Source: Oxytricha trifallax (taxonomy: Eukaryota; Ciliophora; Spirotrichea; Sporadotrichida; Oxytrichidae). From it: DNA of 64,000 nt. Shown piece by piece: positions 11,617 through 22,967 of this stretch. The position numbers and the translations under genes are program-made. The stretch covers positions 1 through 64,000 of the forward strand of contig ARYC01001087.1 of assembly GCA_000711775.1 (NCBI GenBank). Reading direction: 5' to 3'. Within the stretch, counting starts at the first letter, position 1. Every line of letters starts with the position of its first letter. Below the pieces are notes generated by a model. That model was not told where the DNA came from. It saw only the letters and a list, made by a program, of their open reading frames with translations, and searched no databases.

Positions 11617-12666
11617 ATGCGAGGTTTGGGGTCAGTTTATGACAGTGAGTATATAGATTTATTGTTTAAGTTGCGATATGGATGTGATGAATATAGTGAA
11701 TAACTCAAGCCTGTTCTGAATTATACGTCTATAGCAAGGCTCCTCCATAAATCTCCAGCAACTGTGAGGTCTCACTGTCTATTAGCATTGAATTTAAAGA
11801 GATAGCATCTTAATTCTAAGCCTAAGAGACCCTTAAAATTTTAGCAGCATCATATTGACTATCTTATTAATGATAAGACTCTTAAATACTGGGCTCATTT
11901 CTCTCTAGCCTAGAGGGCTGTGATGTTTCATCGCCAATTTCCTGAGCTTCACATATCTGCTTAATCGATAGCTAACATATATAAAAAGAACGGAATATCT
12001 TACAAGACAGTCAATCGCATTAAGAGAGTGATTGACTTTAATGTTCCATTTTATAAGACTAATTTAAATTATATATTCGATTAAATGCAGAGGTCTTAAG
12101 AGGATAATATAAAGTTTATACATGCTGATGAAGCTGTATTTACATTCAATACCTTTATATCAAGGTCTTGGTACAAGAGGTATAGTAATATAGAAGTATA
12201 TGATTAAAAGGTTAAGGTGTAAACTCATGCTATTCTTGGTGGAATAAGTGAAGATAGTGGCCTCGAGACTTATGTTATTCACCCTCGTTCTATAAAGACT
12301 GAATAATATATTAAGTTCTTGCAATAACTTAGAGATAAGTACGCGGACTAAGAGATTATTCTATTCGTTGATAACTTGTCAGTTCATAAAACTAAAGACT
12401 CAAGGAAGGAATATGAAAGGCTAAATATAACACCTGTATTTAATGTTCCTTACAGCCCTTAATTCAATGGAATTGAATTATATTGGGGGTTATTGAAAGG
12501 TCATTATAAAAAATTGCTGCTCTACCATCTGATGCATGATTTAAAGATAGATACATTCGATTTTATTAAGAGTGCTGCTAAGAGAGTCAGCGATGAGAAA
12601 GCTAAAGTATGCGCAAGAGAAGGGAGATTTTGTGTATATAAATAAGTTTTAGATTTAAGCGAATGA
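11617..12666 (+). CDS. TBE 42-kDa transposase, 349 residues, intact
   Basis: Cuts and rejoins TBE ends. It is a DDE enzyme of the Tc1/mariner-related group. The ATG at 11,617 follows the terminal repeat and the frame runs to TGA at 12,664 with TAA/TAG as Gln and no break. The N-terminal third is helix-turn-helix-like (SIARLLHKSPATVRSHC). The catalytic triad is D171 (HADEAVF), D252 (LFVDNLSVHK) and E287 (SPQFNGIELYWG), with 34 residues between the last two (DD34E). Length fits the 42-kDa TBE protein. The stop lies six bases from that of the convergent 22-kDa gene. The same protein is encoded at 61.7 kb, where one extra base breaks it. Confidence 0.96.
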
Positions 12667-12672
12667 ATAAGT

Positions 12673-13445
12673 TCACATATTAAATTTGCCCGTAAAGGGA
12701 TTTGGCTTCTCTTTCTTTTCTTCCTCTTAAGATTTGCTTGGGCCTATGTTTCTTCTCTTAGTGCCAGCTCCTGCATCTATGTTCATCTCTTCTGGCTTTT
12801 ATAAATCTTTGAAGAGCCTCTTACTCAATTCATGTTTTACTTGAGACTTTCTCTCTCTGTTTAATTTGCTGCGCTCTTTCATCAAGTATATAGCAGTACC
12901 AGGTTTTTCTATAAAGTTAGAAGACTAAGCTTACTTGAGATGAAAGGATGCTTTTGAAGTTCCTACAGCCAGGTGTCACTTATTTTAATACCTTTTCTTC
13001 AGGAGAGATGCTGTATCGTTTCTTGTGAGCTTCTTAAATAACTTCATTTAAGTACTCAGGTTTCAGAGTTCCAAGAACACCTTAGAAGAAGTTTTTCTCT
13101 GGCAACTTATTAGAGAGCTGTAGCTTTGATGGAAGGTAGAGAGCTACATCTGGGTCACTCATAGCATCATCATAGAGGTTTGTTACTGAAATTTCAGGGT
13201 AGTTAGGTATCTCGATCATTCTGATTTCATTAGACTTAAAAGCTTTTTTCTCTTCACTTAGCAATGCCTTTAAGAATGATATTTTTTGTTCCCTCCTGTT
13301 TTGGGAAGAACAATCCAACAATAGTTAATAAGTTAGTTATAAGTAATAACTTACCTTGCTAAACTAAGTATCTGTAAAGATCTTCTTTACTTCTTAATTT
13401 TCCTATTAAATCTTGAGATTAAATTCTCTTCATTGCATCATTCAT
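12673..13445 (-). pseudogene. TBE 22-kDa protein gene, frameshifted
   Basis: Second TBE gene, function unknown, opposite strand. The likely start is ATG 13,443-13,445 (MNDAMKRIQSQDLIGKL); the second TBE copy starts three codons earlier with MES, and here that ATG reads ATC. A conserved middle (NYPEISVTNLYDDAMSDPDV) and a basic tail (MNIDAGAGTKRRNIG...KEKP) follow, ending at TGA 12,673-12,675. The phase changes at an A-run near 13,278-13,283, giving an 80-codon conserved block in another frame, and again near 12,970. At least two indels break the gene. Confidence 0.9.
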
Positions 13446-13679
13446 AGATTGGATCTTGCTTCCAGTTTCTATAAATGTTTATGAAATTTAAAATTATGGA
13501 TATCCATTCTAAAGTTACTAAAATTTTACTTCTAAATATGGAGATCCACTTGGAGGTCAATCAGTATCAGATAAATAGATAAAGATGGAAGAACTTTCTC
13601 TCCAAGTTTCAGAGTTTGACTTTCATTTTTATCAAACTTTCTCCATTAAATTACTCCTAATAATAATTAAATCAAATAG

Positions 13680-13818
13680 GTGGTGCTCCTTATTTTTTTA
13701 AATCTTAATTGGGAGGTTAAATTAAAGTTTAAAACCGAATTAGGGTGCATTAAAAAATTAAATTTTAAAACTTCCCCTCCTAAATTTACAAGAACAGATT
13801 TAGGAGCACCACCTAACT
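13680..13818. repeat. Short inverted repeat between TBE genes
   Basis: GGTGGTGCTCCT at 13,680 pairs with AGGAGCACCACC at about 13,803. Related TTAGGAGCACC motifs cluster at the matching place in the second TBE (63.8-63.95 kb), so this is part of the element, lying between the starts of the 22-kDa and kinase genes. A promoter or regulatory role is possible but not shown. Confidence 0.75.
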
Positions 13819-14018
13819 TCACAAAACAAATTTAGGTGCATTTTAATGTATTAAATGGATGGAGTAGTATATAAATTGTCTCTAATGTTAACAAATATAA
13901 AACTAATGTCTCGCACTCTGTTCCCAATAAACCTCTCAAAATCTTTGAGGATATGCTCTTGCTTGTGTATAAAGATGTAATTTAATCACCTTATATAATT
14001 ACTAATAGTACTTATAAA

Positions 14019-15462
14019 ATGAGCGGCAACTAACTAAGAAAAGCGGCATTGCTTGGTATTAGCCAGCTAAAACTTTCTTTCATGAATTAAAAGAAAAATG
14101 AGACTTGTGATGCCTCTACCTAGTATGAACCTAAAATTCTCTAACCTTAGGTCTCAGACTTTGAATAACAATTCAGTTGTTAAATAGAATGTAGAGCTAA
14201 GAAATTCTATGTGAAGTTCCAATAAAATGGTTGAAGAGAAGGAAGAGAAAAAAAATTAAACCATTAGATTTATGTAAAGAATATGAGAAAAACTTCACTT
14301 ATAAATCTACTCTTAGGCGTCTTATCTTAAAGTAGCATTCTAACTAGCCAAAGCTCTATCTTAAGCATGATAAGATAGATGGAAAATATTTTTGCCCTTA
14401 TTGCAATAAGCAATATAACCATTCAAGGGATTTAAAAGTTCACCTATAAAACCATCATGGCAAGAAGTTTGAAGTCATAGATCCTGAGACTGGTGAGGTC
14501 TTCCTTCAAAAAAGAAAGCCAAGAGACCCTTTAGAATCCTTGGAACAAAGAGTTAAGAAAGAAAATAAGCTTATTAAAGCAGTGAGAAACCTTCCAGCTT
14601 CTGAGATAGTTAAAATCACTCTGAAGATCCAAGCACTAAAGCTTCCAATTTTAAATGTAATTGACCTTAAAGAATGTAAGGAAAGTTATCTTATACTTGA
14701 GGACAAGTTTGAGAAAAAGGTCATAACTGATAAGCAGTTCGCATACAAGATTTATCCATTCAACTACTTTAAATGCGATGACAAGTATCAAATGGAATTT
14801 GTCAATGAGTACTAAGCTCTTACTAAAGCAAGGGATAGACAGTGCAGATTTATAATTAAGCTCGATGCAATTCTCCTTGCTCAAGATCATGTTGCTTTTC
14901 GTCTCCCTCTATATTAATGACTTTAAGAGACTACATATAAGATTAAAGGATTCCAAAGTAGCTACCCCTTATTCTTACAAATGTTTGCAAAGGCATTGAA
15001 GAGCTGCACACTTTAGGGTATGTCCATAGAGACTTGAAGCCAGAGAATATTATGCTTGATTTTTCACCTCTCAGAGTAGTAATAATTGATTTCAATAGAT
15101 CATAAAGAGTTGAAGCTTCAGGACTTGGCAACGTTTATGGTACTCCTGGATACTTTCCAGAAAGGGAGGACTGGAGAGATGGTGATATTAAGTGGGATGT
15201 ATGGGCTCTAGCAGCAATTATTGCTGAATGCGATATGCAAAGAAATGATTACTATAGCTGTAAGAGAGAGAAAGATTCAAAGCAGAGAATACAGCAATAT
15301 TTAGACTAGAATAAGATAAAAGGTAAAATGAAAGATATGGCTGAATCGATAATCATTAAGCCTATCCATAGAGCGGAGCATACAATTGACTAAATTATAA
15401 GCTGGATAGGAGAAATAAAGTTTAGGAAGTTGCCTCATGATGCAAAAGTATTGTTTGAGTGA
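14019..15462 (+). pseudogene. TBE 57-kDa zinc-finger/kinase-like gene, frameshifted
   Basis: Third TBE gene. ATG at 14,019 (MSGNQLRKAALLG), TGA at 15,460-15,462. In order: a Gln-rich N-terminus; a C2H2 finger (YFCPYCNKQYNHSRDLKVHL, about 14,388-14,450); a linker; then a protein-kinase-like C-terminus with GYVHRDLKPENIML (about 15,018-15,060), IDFN where DFG is usual (15,085-15,096), GTPGYFPERE in the activation segment and WDVWALAA. Frame changes occur near 14,235 and 14,920. A Gly-rich loop is not recognisable, and with DFN it may be a weak or inactive kinase. The related solitary copy at 31.4 kb also has DFN. Confidence 0.93.
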
Positions 15463-15506
15463 ATAGTAAAAATATAACACCTCTAATACACACTAATATA
15501 CAATAC

Positions 15507-15622
15507 ATTTAAACATTAAACCTCTACATAAACCCTACTAAAACCCTAATAAAGTATGCGTAAACAGTCTACTTTTATCAATCAAACCTCAATCAAACTA
15601 CTGAAAGGGTTTTGGGGTTTTG
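15507..15622 (-). repeat. TBE right terminal inverted repeat
   Basis: Its reverse complement matches 11,479-11,595 with about ten differences. The tip keeps both C4A4 blocks. Confidence 0.95.
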
Positions 15623-15625
15623 ATT

Positions 15626-16168
15626 ATATTATGTGTCGTCTCTCTTAATACTTTAAATTTCATATATTCCCAGTGAATAATTGGAATTTAAGTTAGATGA
15701 AGTGGCTTTGCTTGAATATTATAATCATAACGTTTGAGAAATTAATATGTACTTAATTAACATTTTTAAAGTAGCTGTTTTATATTGTTAATTAAGCAAG
15801 ATTGATATTTAATAACTCTATTTAGTCAATTTTGAACAGAGCATGAGCTAAATTCAGTTATTACTGGGTATTAAGCATTAAAATATGAATTTAAGGAGCC
15901 ACTTTAATTGAATTCAGACATTTATAAAAACGAAATGATAGAGTCTTTAAATTTCATTCCTTAATTATAGTAAAAATAATTTAGGTATTACAACTATTGT
16001 TGATTTCTAAAGAATTCAGAAAAAATTAGAAAATAATCAAATTTACAGTTGAATTTTACTCTATTGACCTGATACACTTTGATTCATCTTAAAAGATATT
16101 AACTGTATTTATTATAGTATTAATTATATTAATAAAGCTAGATCTAAAATAAATATTATTGCTAAAAT
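15626..16168. other. AT-rich spacer
   Basis: A 22-codon frame from 15,845 (MSQIQLLLGIKH) is too short to support. Nothing else seen. Confidence 0.35.
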
Positions 16169-17581
16169 ATGGCAAATTCAACAATCTTTACTGAATAGGT
16201 TAAGAGAGAGAAAGATGTAAAAGTTTTTTCCAAAAATACTTTTACCAAAAAGATAGACTGAAAAAAATATGAACTCAATGAGCGAGATGAGATGTTAAAA
16301 TTTTTCAAACTATCTGGAGAGATGCTAAATTACGATACGATAACATAGATAGCACTAAATGAGATCTAGTTAAATTCTACAAACCGAGCTTGACCATATA
16401 ATAAAATATTTATTGCAATAAATAAAATAATTGCTTTCTATTAGTACAACATAATTAAATAACTGCAAATATTTATATAGCTAATAAAGATTACTAATAA
16501 ATATTTATAGTTATTCTTTTTTTTCTTTCTATATTAAATACTAATATTTTAGTTTATTTAGGATGCCTCAGTGTAGCTTTTAATTTATTCAAGCAAGGTA
16601 ACTATATCTGATAATTCGAATGTTTGAGTTGACAAATTATGCTTGTGGAAACTAATCTTGCAAATATAATTTGCTACAGCTTTAAAATTGAACATATAGA
16701 TTTTACTTAATTACTATTCATTTTCACTTAAAATTTCATATAAAAATGGAGATATTAATGTAAAAATGTTTATAGATTTAGTCTGAGTTCGATGAAGTAA
16801 TGAACTAGCAAATAAAAAGAAAAAGCATTTATAAATGATAACAGAGCACCAAGATATCATTGAATATTGCTCAATGACTTTCAAGACTCTACAACAGCAT
16901 TAGAATTTAAAACTCTCTCGAAATTCAAATTATTATTTACATCTTATTTATTATTTGCATATTATTTGAATAAAAATATATTTATAGCTTCCTAAAAAGG
17001 CAGTTTAGTTTCTTACAAGCAAAGCAGCAGCCAATAACTCTAATTTATGGTAGAAACTGATTTTGTAAATTGCCAATGATCAAAACAATAAAATTTGTTA
17101 TCTATCTTTTGAAGTATTTACTTTATTATTTACAAACTTATTTAGTTGCATAATTCAAATAATTTACATATTTAAAACTTTTATTGAACTTATCACAAGC
17201 AATCTAAAATTGATGAACAGTTTGATTTTAAATGGACTTGATCTTAATAAAGATATGTCACTACTTTACGATAATAAGCTACAGCTGGAAGTTGCCAAGA
17301 AAGAATCAGAGTAATCTGTCATTCATTAAGACATTGACGTTAAGAAGAATACCCAGTTATTAATAATTCATTTTTTTTTCTCGTTTATATTGGTTGTTTC
17401 GAGAGCACATGGTTGTTTCAATATAATAAGTAATATATATATGAACTTAATTGTATAATTATATATATTTTATAATCATAAAAAAAATATTATTTATTTT
17501 ATATGTAATTTTGGTAATTTAAAACAATTGCATTTTTATAAACACATAAAGTAATCTGGATAAGCAAATAGAAGAAACTGA
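16169..17581 (+). pseudogene. Unrecognised gene, one phase held for 1.4 kb across TGAs
   Basis: Starts MANSTIFTEQVKREKDVKVF at ATG 16,169. The same phase contains good segments to a TGA at 17,579: YELNERDEMLKFFKLSGEML, DASVQLLIYSSKVTISD, MITEHQDIIEYCSMTF and KKAVQFLTSKAAANNSNLW. A hydrophobic part (LSFEVFTLLFTNLFSCIIQI) suggests a membrane segment. TGA occurs at about 16,259, 16,385, 16,625, 16,784, 16,793 and 16,967. Some stretches between are low-complexity and may be chance. It is a decayed gene, or coding segments with germline-only DNA between them. Confidence 0.35.
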
Positions 17582-18602
17582 ACTAAAAAGATAAGTATAT
17601 TCCATCATTGTCATTTGAATTAAAATTTAAAATTTAAAAGTCTTACAAGAAGCAAGGGCAAATTATACATAGGAAAAGATATTAGTATTAAATAAAGATA
17701 TGTGGATAAGGATAACTTTTTCTAGAAGTTTGAAGAGGGATTATTGTATAAATAAATTTTCAAGTATATTATGTAAAGAAAAAATATATTAGTCGCCTAA
17801 GTTATTGATTTTGTAAAGCAACCTTAGAAATGAGTCTCATTGATTCTCACCTCTACCAACAATTGAGAAGATTTCAAAGAAAAATTTACTAGAATTTCTA
17901 TGTCATTGATTACCTAAATTCTTTATTTAATTTAGATTATTTTGTGATTTTTATTAAATTTACATCACATATAATTCAATTTTGCCTTATTAAAGAATGA
18001 AATCATCAAATCTATGATTATGCATGTTTTTTTATAGAATAATAGTTATCATCACATAAATAAGTTGATTATAAATAATATCAATTTGCTTTACTTAAGA
18101 TTTCTATAGTCCATTTTAGGTTATCTTCAATTTTAATAATTTAAATGTATCATTTTTTCTCCAAATTTTTTATATTTAATATATTATTTGTACTGGTTGT
18201 TCAAAATTTTATCATTAATGTTTAAGTTGAAAGTCTGATATTTCATTTATAACTTTAATACTAATTTTCATTATATTTACCAAATTACTTTAGAAATTGA
18301 GGATCTTATGATTATATAAAAAGTGCAAATTGAGATGGAATAAGATAATTGCTTATATCATATATAAAATTCCATTAATCTAATAAATTAATTATTAGTA
18401 ATTTCTTTTTAAGGAGAAAAAATTAATAAACATAAATATAGTACCTAAATTAAAAAACACAATGCTACCATATTAATAGATTGATTTTGATTACATTCAT
18501 TCATAATTTCACACTATTACTATCAGCTATGTATGGGGAAATCATTTATACAGCAATTTAATTCACAATATGTAGATAAGAACTACACAATCAGCACTAG
18601 TG
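17582..18602. other. AT-rich spacer
   Basis: Long A/T runs; no frame with convincing composition. Confidence 0.4.
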
Positions 18603-19709
18603 ACTCCTAATGATGATATCATTGAAATATTACAACAAGAGAGGATGAATATAGGAGATGTAGAAGTTTTAAATAGTAATAGTAATATTTGCCATTACTG
18701 AGACATTATTGCAGAACGCACTATTGCCTAGTATGTTCTAGATATATGTGACTGTCTATAGTAAGAACGATAATATTTGGGAATCTAAGTATAATTCGAA
18801 GGTTGTCGTTAGATTATTAAATCAGTCCTCAGAAGCATAGTCTTCAACTTTACTTAGATTGCTAGTATAAACATATGAACCGAAAGTGAATACCTGAAAG
18901 ATTAATAGATTAACATTAGCAACTTCAGATGGAGTTTAAGCTAACGATAATTTTAAATTCTTTCTCATTCTTATGATAGTAGTACCTTGTAAATTAATGC
19001 AACTCAAGAATAATTCAAGAATTTTTACAGCTAAAGAAGCCAAAATGGCACTCTGCTAGAGTTAATGTAGCAGGAATTCTTGGCTTGTTTCCTTGGTAAT
19101 CTAATTGCACTTATTCGAACACTTCTTTACAGAATGGAGATGATCCATGGGTATCTCTTTTTACAAATTAATTGTAACTGAAAGATTACTTGGATCAACA
19201 TAATAGTTCCAATTTCCAAGAAAATATGTTCAGAACACTTCCTGAATATCATAGAGTTTCCACGAAAATTGTTGATTCAGTAACTAGACTTTTGGAGCAT
19301 ATCTGATTTGAACAATTTTTCCTACTTGCATATTTCGACGTAAAATCGCATGGTTTCCATGGCAGATCCCCATTTTATATTAGCCCGTGACTTCTTTTAT
19401 AATTGCGTTTTACTAAGAATTATGAGATGTCAAATGATCAAGAACAGGCTCCAGTAGATGAATTAGTCAATGGGAGAGAGGATAAAATTGTATTTTAGGG
19501 TTATTTAGAAAGAAGAGCCAGAGATCTCTAGTGAAGAGATCGATGTAGCAATTGCAGAGAATATGAAGAAGATCCCAGGTGCCATACTACAAATGGACAG
19601 ATCAGAAGATTAACAATAATTTGAAGATGAAAATATTAAGGTTACAACTACTCCGAACAAATTCTCAATAAACCCTTTGATAATAGAAATATAAAATAGG
19701 AAGTCTTGA
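18603..19709 (+). pseudogene. Unrecognised gene, several frame breaks
   Basis: GC-richer than its flanks and coding-like throughout, but phase and TGAs change. Segments: NDDIIEILQQERMNIGDVEV; AERTIAQYVLDICDCLQQE; in another phase KKPKWHSARVNVAGILGLF, NGDDPWVSLFTN and FRTLPEYHRVSTKIVDSVT; then NDQEQAPVDELVNGREDK; finally EEPEISSEEIDVAIAENMKK and KIPGAILQMDRSEDQ. Hydrophilic, acidic towards the end. No family recognised. The breaks are close together, so it is probably a decayed germline copy. Confidence 0.45.
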
Positions 19710-20463
19710 GCCAACATTTGATTGATGAGCAAGTCTATAGTACATTAAAAGCTAAGAATCAATATGATCATTGTGGAGTTTATCGATCACGGCAATTTAA
19801 AGTTAAAACATTGAAAGGGAACCATATTTTCACACAATATATATTTATTAGTCATTTGATTAATAGTAATCCTTCTACATATTAACTCCATCTATAATTT
19901 TCAATTAAATTTTTAATTTTACTTAATTTTAAGGATTATTCTTTTAAATTTAAGGTAGTTAGTTAGTTAGTTTAAATTAATAATCTAAATTAGCGAATGA
20001 AATTAATCACTTCGAGTAACATCAAATCATAATTTTTTAATCCAGAATTCACTCTAAAATACTTATTTAATTTACTACTCCATTCGTTTAATGATTTCAA
20101 ATATTTGAGAATAAACACTCAATCAAAGATATCAAAGCAAAAGAGTCAAATAGATTTATTAGTTAAACATCCTTCCATTTAATAGTACAAATAATATTTA
20201 TTACAAAAAATATTACATAAGTACTATAAATAAAGAGCAGGAAAAACTCTGGCAATAATTGCCCTTATTTTAATTAATTAATTTTCTTTTCTTAATAATA
20301 TTATTTTTTAATACTGTAGAGAAATGATAGAATAGATTGTTTAAATAGAAATATATCACAATTACGATATTTTGGAATAAAATGAATTGTAATTAATTGA
20401 TTAATTATAATAATGACAAAAGTAATATTAGAAATGAACGATATATATTATGAAAAAAACTTC
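19710..20463. other. AT-rich spacer
   Basis: Nothing supported. Confidence 0.35.
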
Positions 20464-20576
20464 CCATCATCATCACCGCTGTCCCATTTGTCATCCTAGT
20501 TGATCTTCTTGTCCTTCTTATCTCCTCTAAGTTGCTTTGCGAAGTTTGCGTCTTCCACCACTACCACTAAACTTAG
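20464..20576 (-). CDS. Short acidic coding fragment, ~37 codons
   Basis: A sharply GC-richer patch. The minus strand reads VVEDANFAKQLRGDKKDKK, then INQDDKWDSGDDDGK, with one TAG as Gln. Charged, like a C-terminal tail. Both ends run straight into AT-rich DNA without start or stop, as expected of a small macronuclear-destined segment. Product unknown. Confidence 0.5.
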
Positions 20577-21319
20577 GTAAGACCCTTATAAGAATTATAA
20601 TTTAGATATCTTTTACGTAACTTACATTTTATTGAATTAACTGTTGATCACACAGCAGATGCATTTTCATTTTTATTTATTTTTAATCAATTATTAATTA
20701 CAACTCATTTTATTACAAAGGGATCGTAAATTCAAAATATTTTATTTGTGTTCTCTTTTTATTTTTTAAAAGTTAAATTTTTTTTTGCTTTTATTACTTT
20801 TAAATTATAACAGATTATATAATATTAGTTTCGAGCTGTTGTTTATGAATAAGCAGCAGCACATATAATTAATAATTGAAGATAAAAGTTAAATTATATT
20901 TTATTATGAGGAGCTTTTCTCTTTTTCTGAATTCTTTATAGTTACATTGGAGAAATTTAAGTTCCGAAGTATTAAAATGTTAATTAACATGTGTTAAAAA
21001 AATAATGCTGTCATCTGAATTGAATATTATAACTGAGGTAGGCTAATCAAAAGTTAGGGCATCTTTTTAGGGCTAATAATATTTGAAAATTCAATAAAAT
21101 TTATTCATGATTAACATAGAAGTAGTTAATTAGTTTTTAGCATAGAAATTAATTCTGGAGATACGAAATCCATCCAGTAAGATTATTCTTCATATTCATT
21201 TAAAATGTTATTAAGATGTTTCTTTTTATTTAAAGTCAATAAATACACTATAAATAAGCCTTATATTATTACTAAAATTACTTATATTTTAAATTAAGTT
21301 ATCAATATTATGGTAAATG
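20577..21319. other. AT-rich stretch containing one short conserved coding patch
   Basis: Nothing supported except the ~75-base repeat at 21,128-21,205, listed separately. Confidence 0.35.
21128..21205 (-). repeat. Dispersed coding repeat, copy A
   Basis: The reverse strand reads YEEQSYWMDFVSPELISMLK. About 38 kb away, 59,090-59,165 carries the same motif as YWIDLASPEIISKLK. Differences are mostly conservative at protein level. Both begin and end in AT-rich DNA. Probably the same exon or segment from two members of a gene family. No known family recognised. Confidence 0.6.
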
Positions 21320-21790
21320 AATGAATGTCCAAAAGGGTGGATTAATTGTTGATTTGGGTTCAGCCAACCCACCTCCTCGTGATGAACCTGGATACCTACC
21401 TACTGCCTCTAATGCTCTTCGAGCTAGCACACGTTGCTTTGCATTCATTCGCGTGGCTCGTATAGTGGCTTTAGTGACAACTTGGGACGTAGGCGCCCAT
21501 TTTGTTTTGAGGCTGCACGCCTCCCATTGGAAGAGAAAAACAGGAGTAGGTAGTAACTAAGTGGTTGGTAAAATCTTTTGATACACAACGTCATTAGAGT
21601 GGAAGCCCCTTCTTTTCGCAAGTTAAGAGTATATGGGGAAGGACGCCGGACTAGACTAACCATCCAAATATTCCAGTGGACGTATAGACTAGTTGCAGAC
21701 AGTGTCACTGTGTCGCAGACCAAGAATCAGGGTGGAATCAGAATCTCACTCTAGATAAACAAGAGGTCAGGCACCTTCTAGAATGATTAA
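21320..21790. other. GC-rich island, about half G+C, origin unknown
   Basis: Composition differs sharply from everything around. The plus strand has a 79-codon frame (21,321-21,560) that needs no reassigned codon and starts MNVQKGGLIVDLGSANPPPR. The minus strand has a 92-codon frame (21,445-21,723) and a further frame with MNAKQRVLARRALEAVGRYP. Several frames being open together suggests that not all are coding. No repeat, tRNA or rRNA segment was recognised. Possible explanations are a transferred organellar or bacterial or food-alga fragment, a structured RNA region, or assembly contamination. Confidence 0.55.
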
Positions 21791-22169
21791 GTTGGATTAT
21801 CGGCCATAATATAAGCCCGTAATTAATGTGCTAAAAATCATCATTATCAACTCTTGATTTTTGAAAATGACAATAAAATTCTTTTCTTTAATGAATATTT
21901 TTATCTGTAGATGAAAATAACAACAACTTTTAACGTGAGTGTGCGTTTAGATTTGACTCAAAATCAGTGTTAAATAAGTTGGTAATTCTTAGCAATAGAC
22001 TTGAAATATTCTACATAGATCGTATCTCACATTCAGTTATATTATTTTTGCAGTTTAACAAACTAAATGATTGTATGTTAAAAGCGTATAAAAGCGACTT
22101 CCTAATTTTTATTGCACACTATAAAATATACTGGTTTTAAGAGAATTTAGGAATAAAATATTTAGGTGA
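21791..22169. other. Spacer, AT-rich
   Basis: Nothing supported. Confidence 0.35.
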
Positions 22170-22967
22170 AATAATCTATAGGCTTATCTGAATGAAAGAA
22201 TATTAAAAAATAATTAAATTACTAATTTTATTTATGGAAAAGTTAATCAATACATTCAATTATATACTTAATTAAATGTAAATCAGTCATTCTTGCTATA
22301 AACACATTAATAAGATGTAATCAAAAAGGATTTGCTATTAAAGAAAGTTATCGCATAAAAAATTGTGGGAGATGTAGAAGTGAAGAGATTTTACGATATT
22401 CACAGTAGGTAGACAGAGAAAGTGATGTTGATCACAAAAATGGATTTAAGATTGAAGTTTTATGCTCGCTTTAAAAGAAGCTCTGAGTCCTTAAAACTTG
22501 GGTGCATTCCACTATAACTTTCAGTATATACCTAGTTAAATTAAATCTAAAAGCAAGGAAATGCAGCAAACAATTCCAATTCTTAAAAATACGATTTTGA
22601 GAATTCAAAGATGCTTTTAATCAAATACTACTTAAAGCAACGATTAAAAGACGAATAGGATTAAGATCATAGGCCCATTAATGCAAGTAAGACAACATTA
22701 ACTAAGAAGTTAATACAAATTCATTTGCGATGTATTAGAAGAAATTGCCTCCTATTTCTTTGTAAAAAAATTTTAAAAATTAAATTGTTTCCATAGACAA
22801 TCTTGGTGGATGAGATATATCATACACATTACTATGAGAAGAAATTCAGCATTACAAAGATAAAAAAGATAATGTATGGAAATAGATATTAAGTTCTGTA
22901 GTTCTCAGCTGGTTTTTTTAAATACTTGCCTAGTTATAAATACAAATTATTTACAGTTTGGAGATGA
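22170..22967 (+). CDS. Unrecognised frame, 265 codons
   Basis: Open between TGAs at 22,167 and 22,965 with TAA/TAG as Gln. Coding-like segments: DVIKKDLLLKKVIAQKIVGD, VEVKRFYDIHSRQTEKVML, RLKFYARFKRSSESLKLGC, HRPINASKTTLTKKLIQIH and HTHYYEKKFSITKIKKIMYG. Very basic. No ATG near the left edge, so the N-terminus is partial or elsewhere. No family recognised. About four times the chance length for a TGA-only open run. Confidence 0.45.

Larger units (their letters stand above)
11479..15622 (+). mobile_element. Complete TBE transposon, 4144 bases
   Basis: Begins CAAAACCCCAAAA and ends with the inverted counterpart GGGGTTTTG. Near-identical inverted repeats run about 117 bases inwards. The flanks carry a 3-base duplication ATT (11,476-11,478 and 15,623-15,625), matching the ANT target of TBEs. 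Content and order are those of Oxytricha TBEs: transposase (plus), 22-kDa gene (minus, tail to tail with it) and zinc-finger/kinase gene (plus). Such elements are removed from the somatic genome during macronuclear development. The transposase is intact; the other two genes are broken. Confidence 0.97.

Noticed and set aside
13297-13357. Possible intron (GTAAGT to CAG on the minus strand) in the first TBE 22-kDa gene
   Set aside because: The second TBE copy aligns straight through this region as coding sequence, and splicing would not restore the downstream phase; an indel in an A-run explains it better.
14651-14890. 79-residue minus-strand frame inside the TBE
   Set aside because: Shadow of the zinc-finger/kinase gene on the plus strand.
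16169-19709. TGA read as tryptophan throughout
   Set aside because: The intact transposase ends at TGA and has none inside, and at least one internal TGA elsewhere sits where glycine is expected.
21445-21723. 92-residue minus-strand frame in the GC-rich island as a gene
   Set aside because: It overlaps another open frame on the plus strand and a third on the minus strand; with composition this different and no family match, naming any of them a gene is unsupported.
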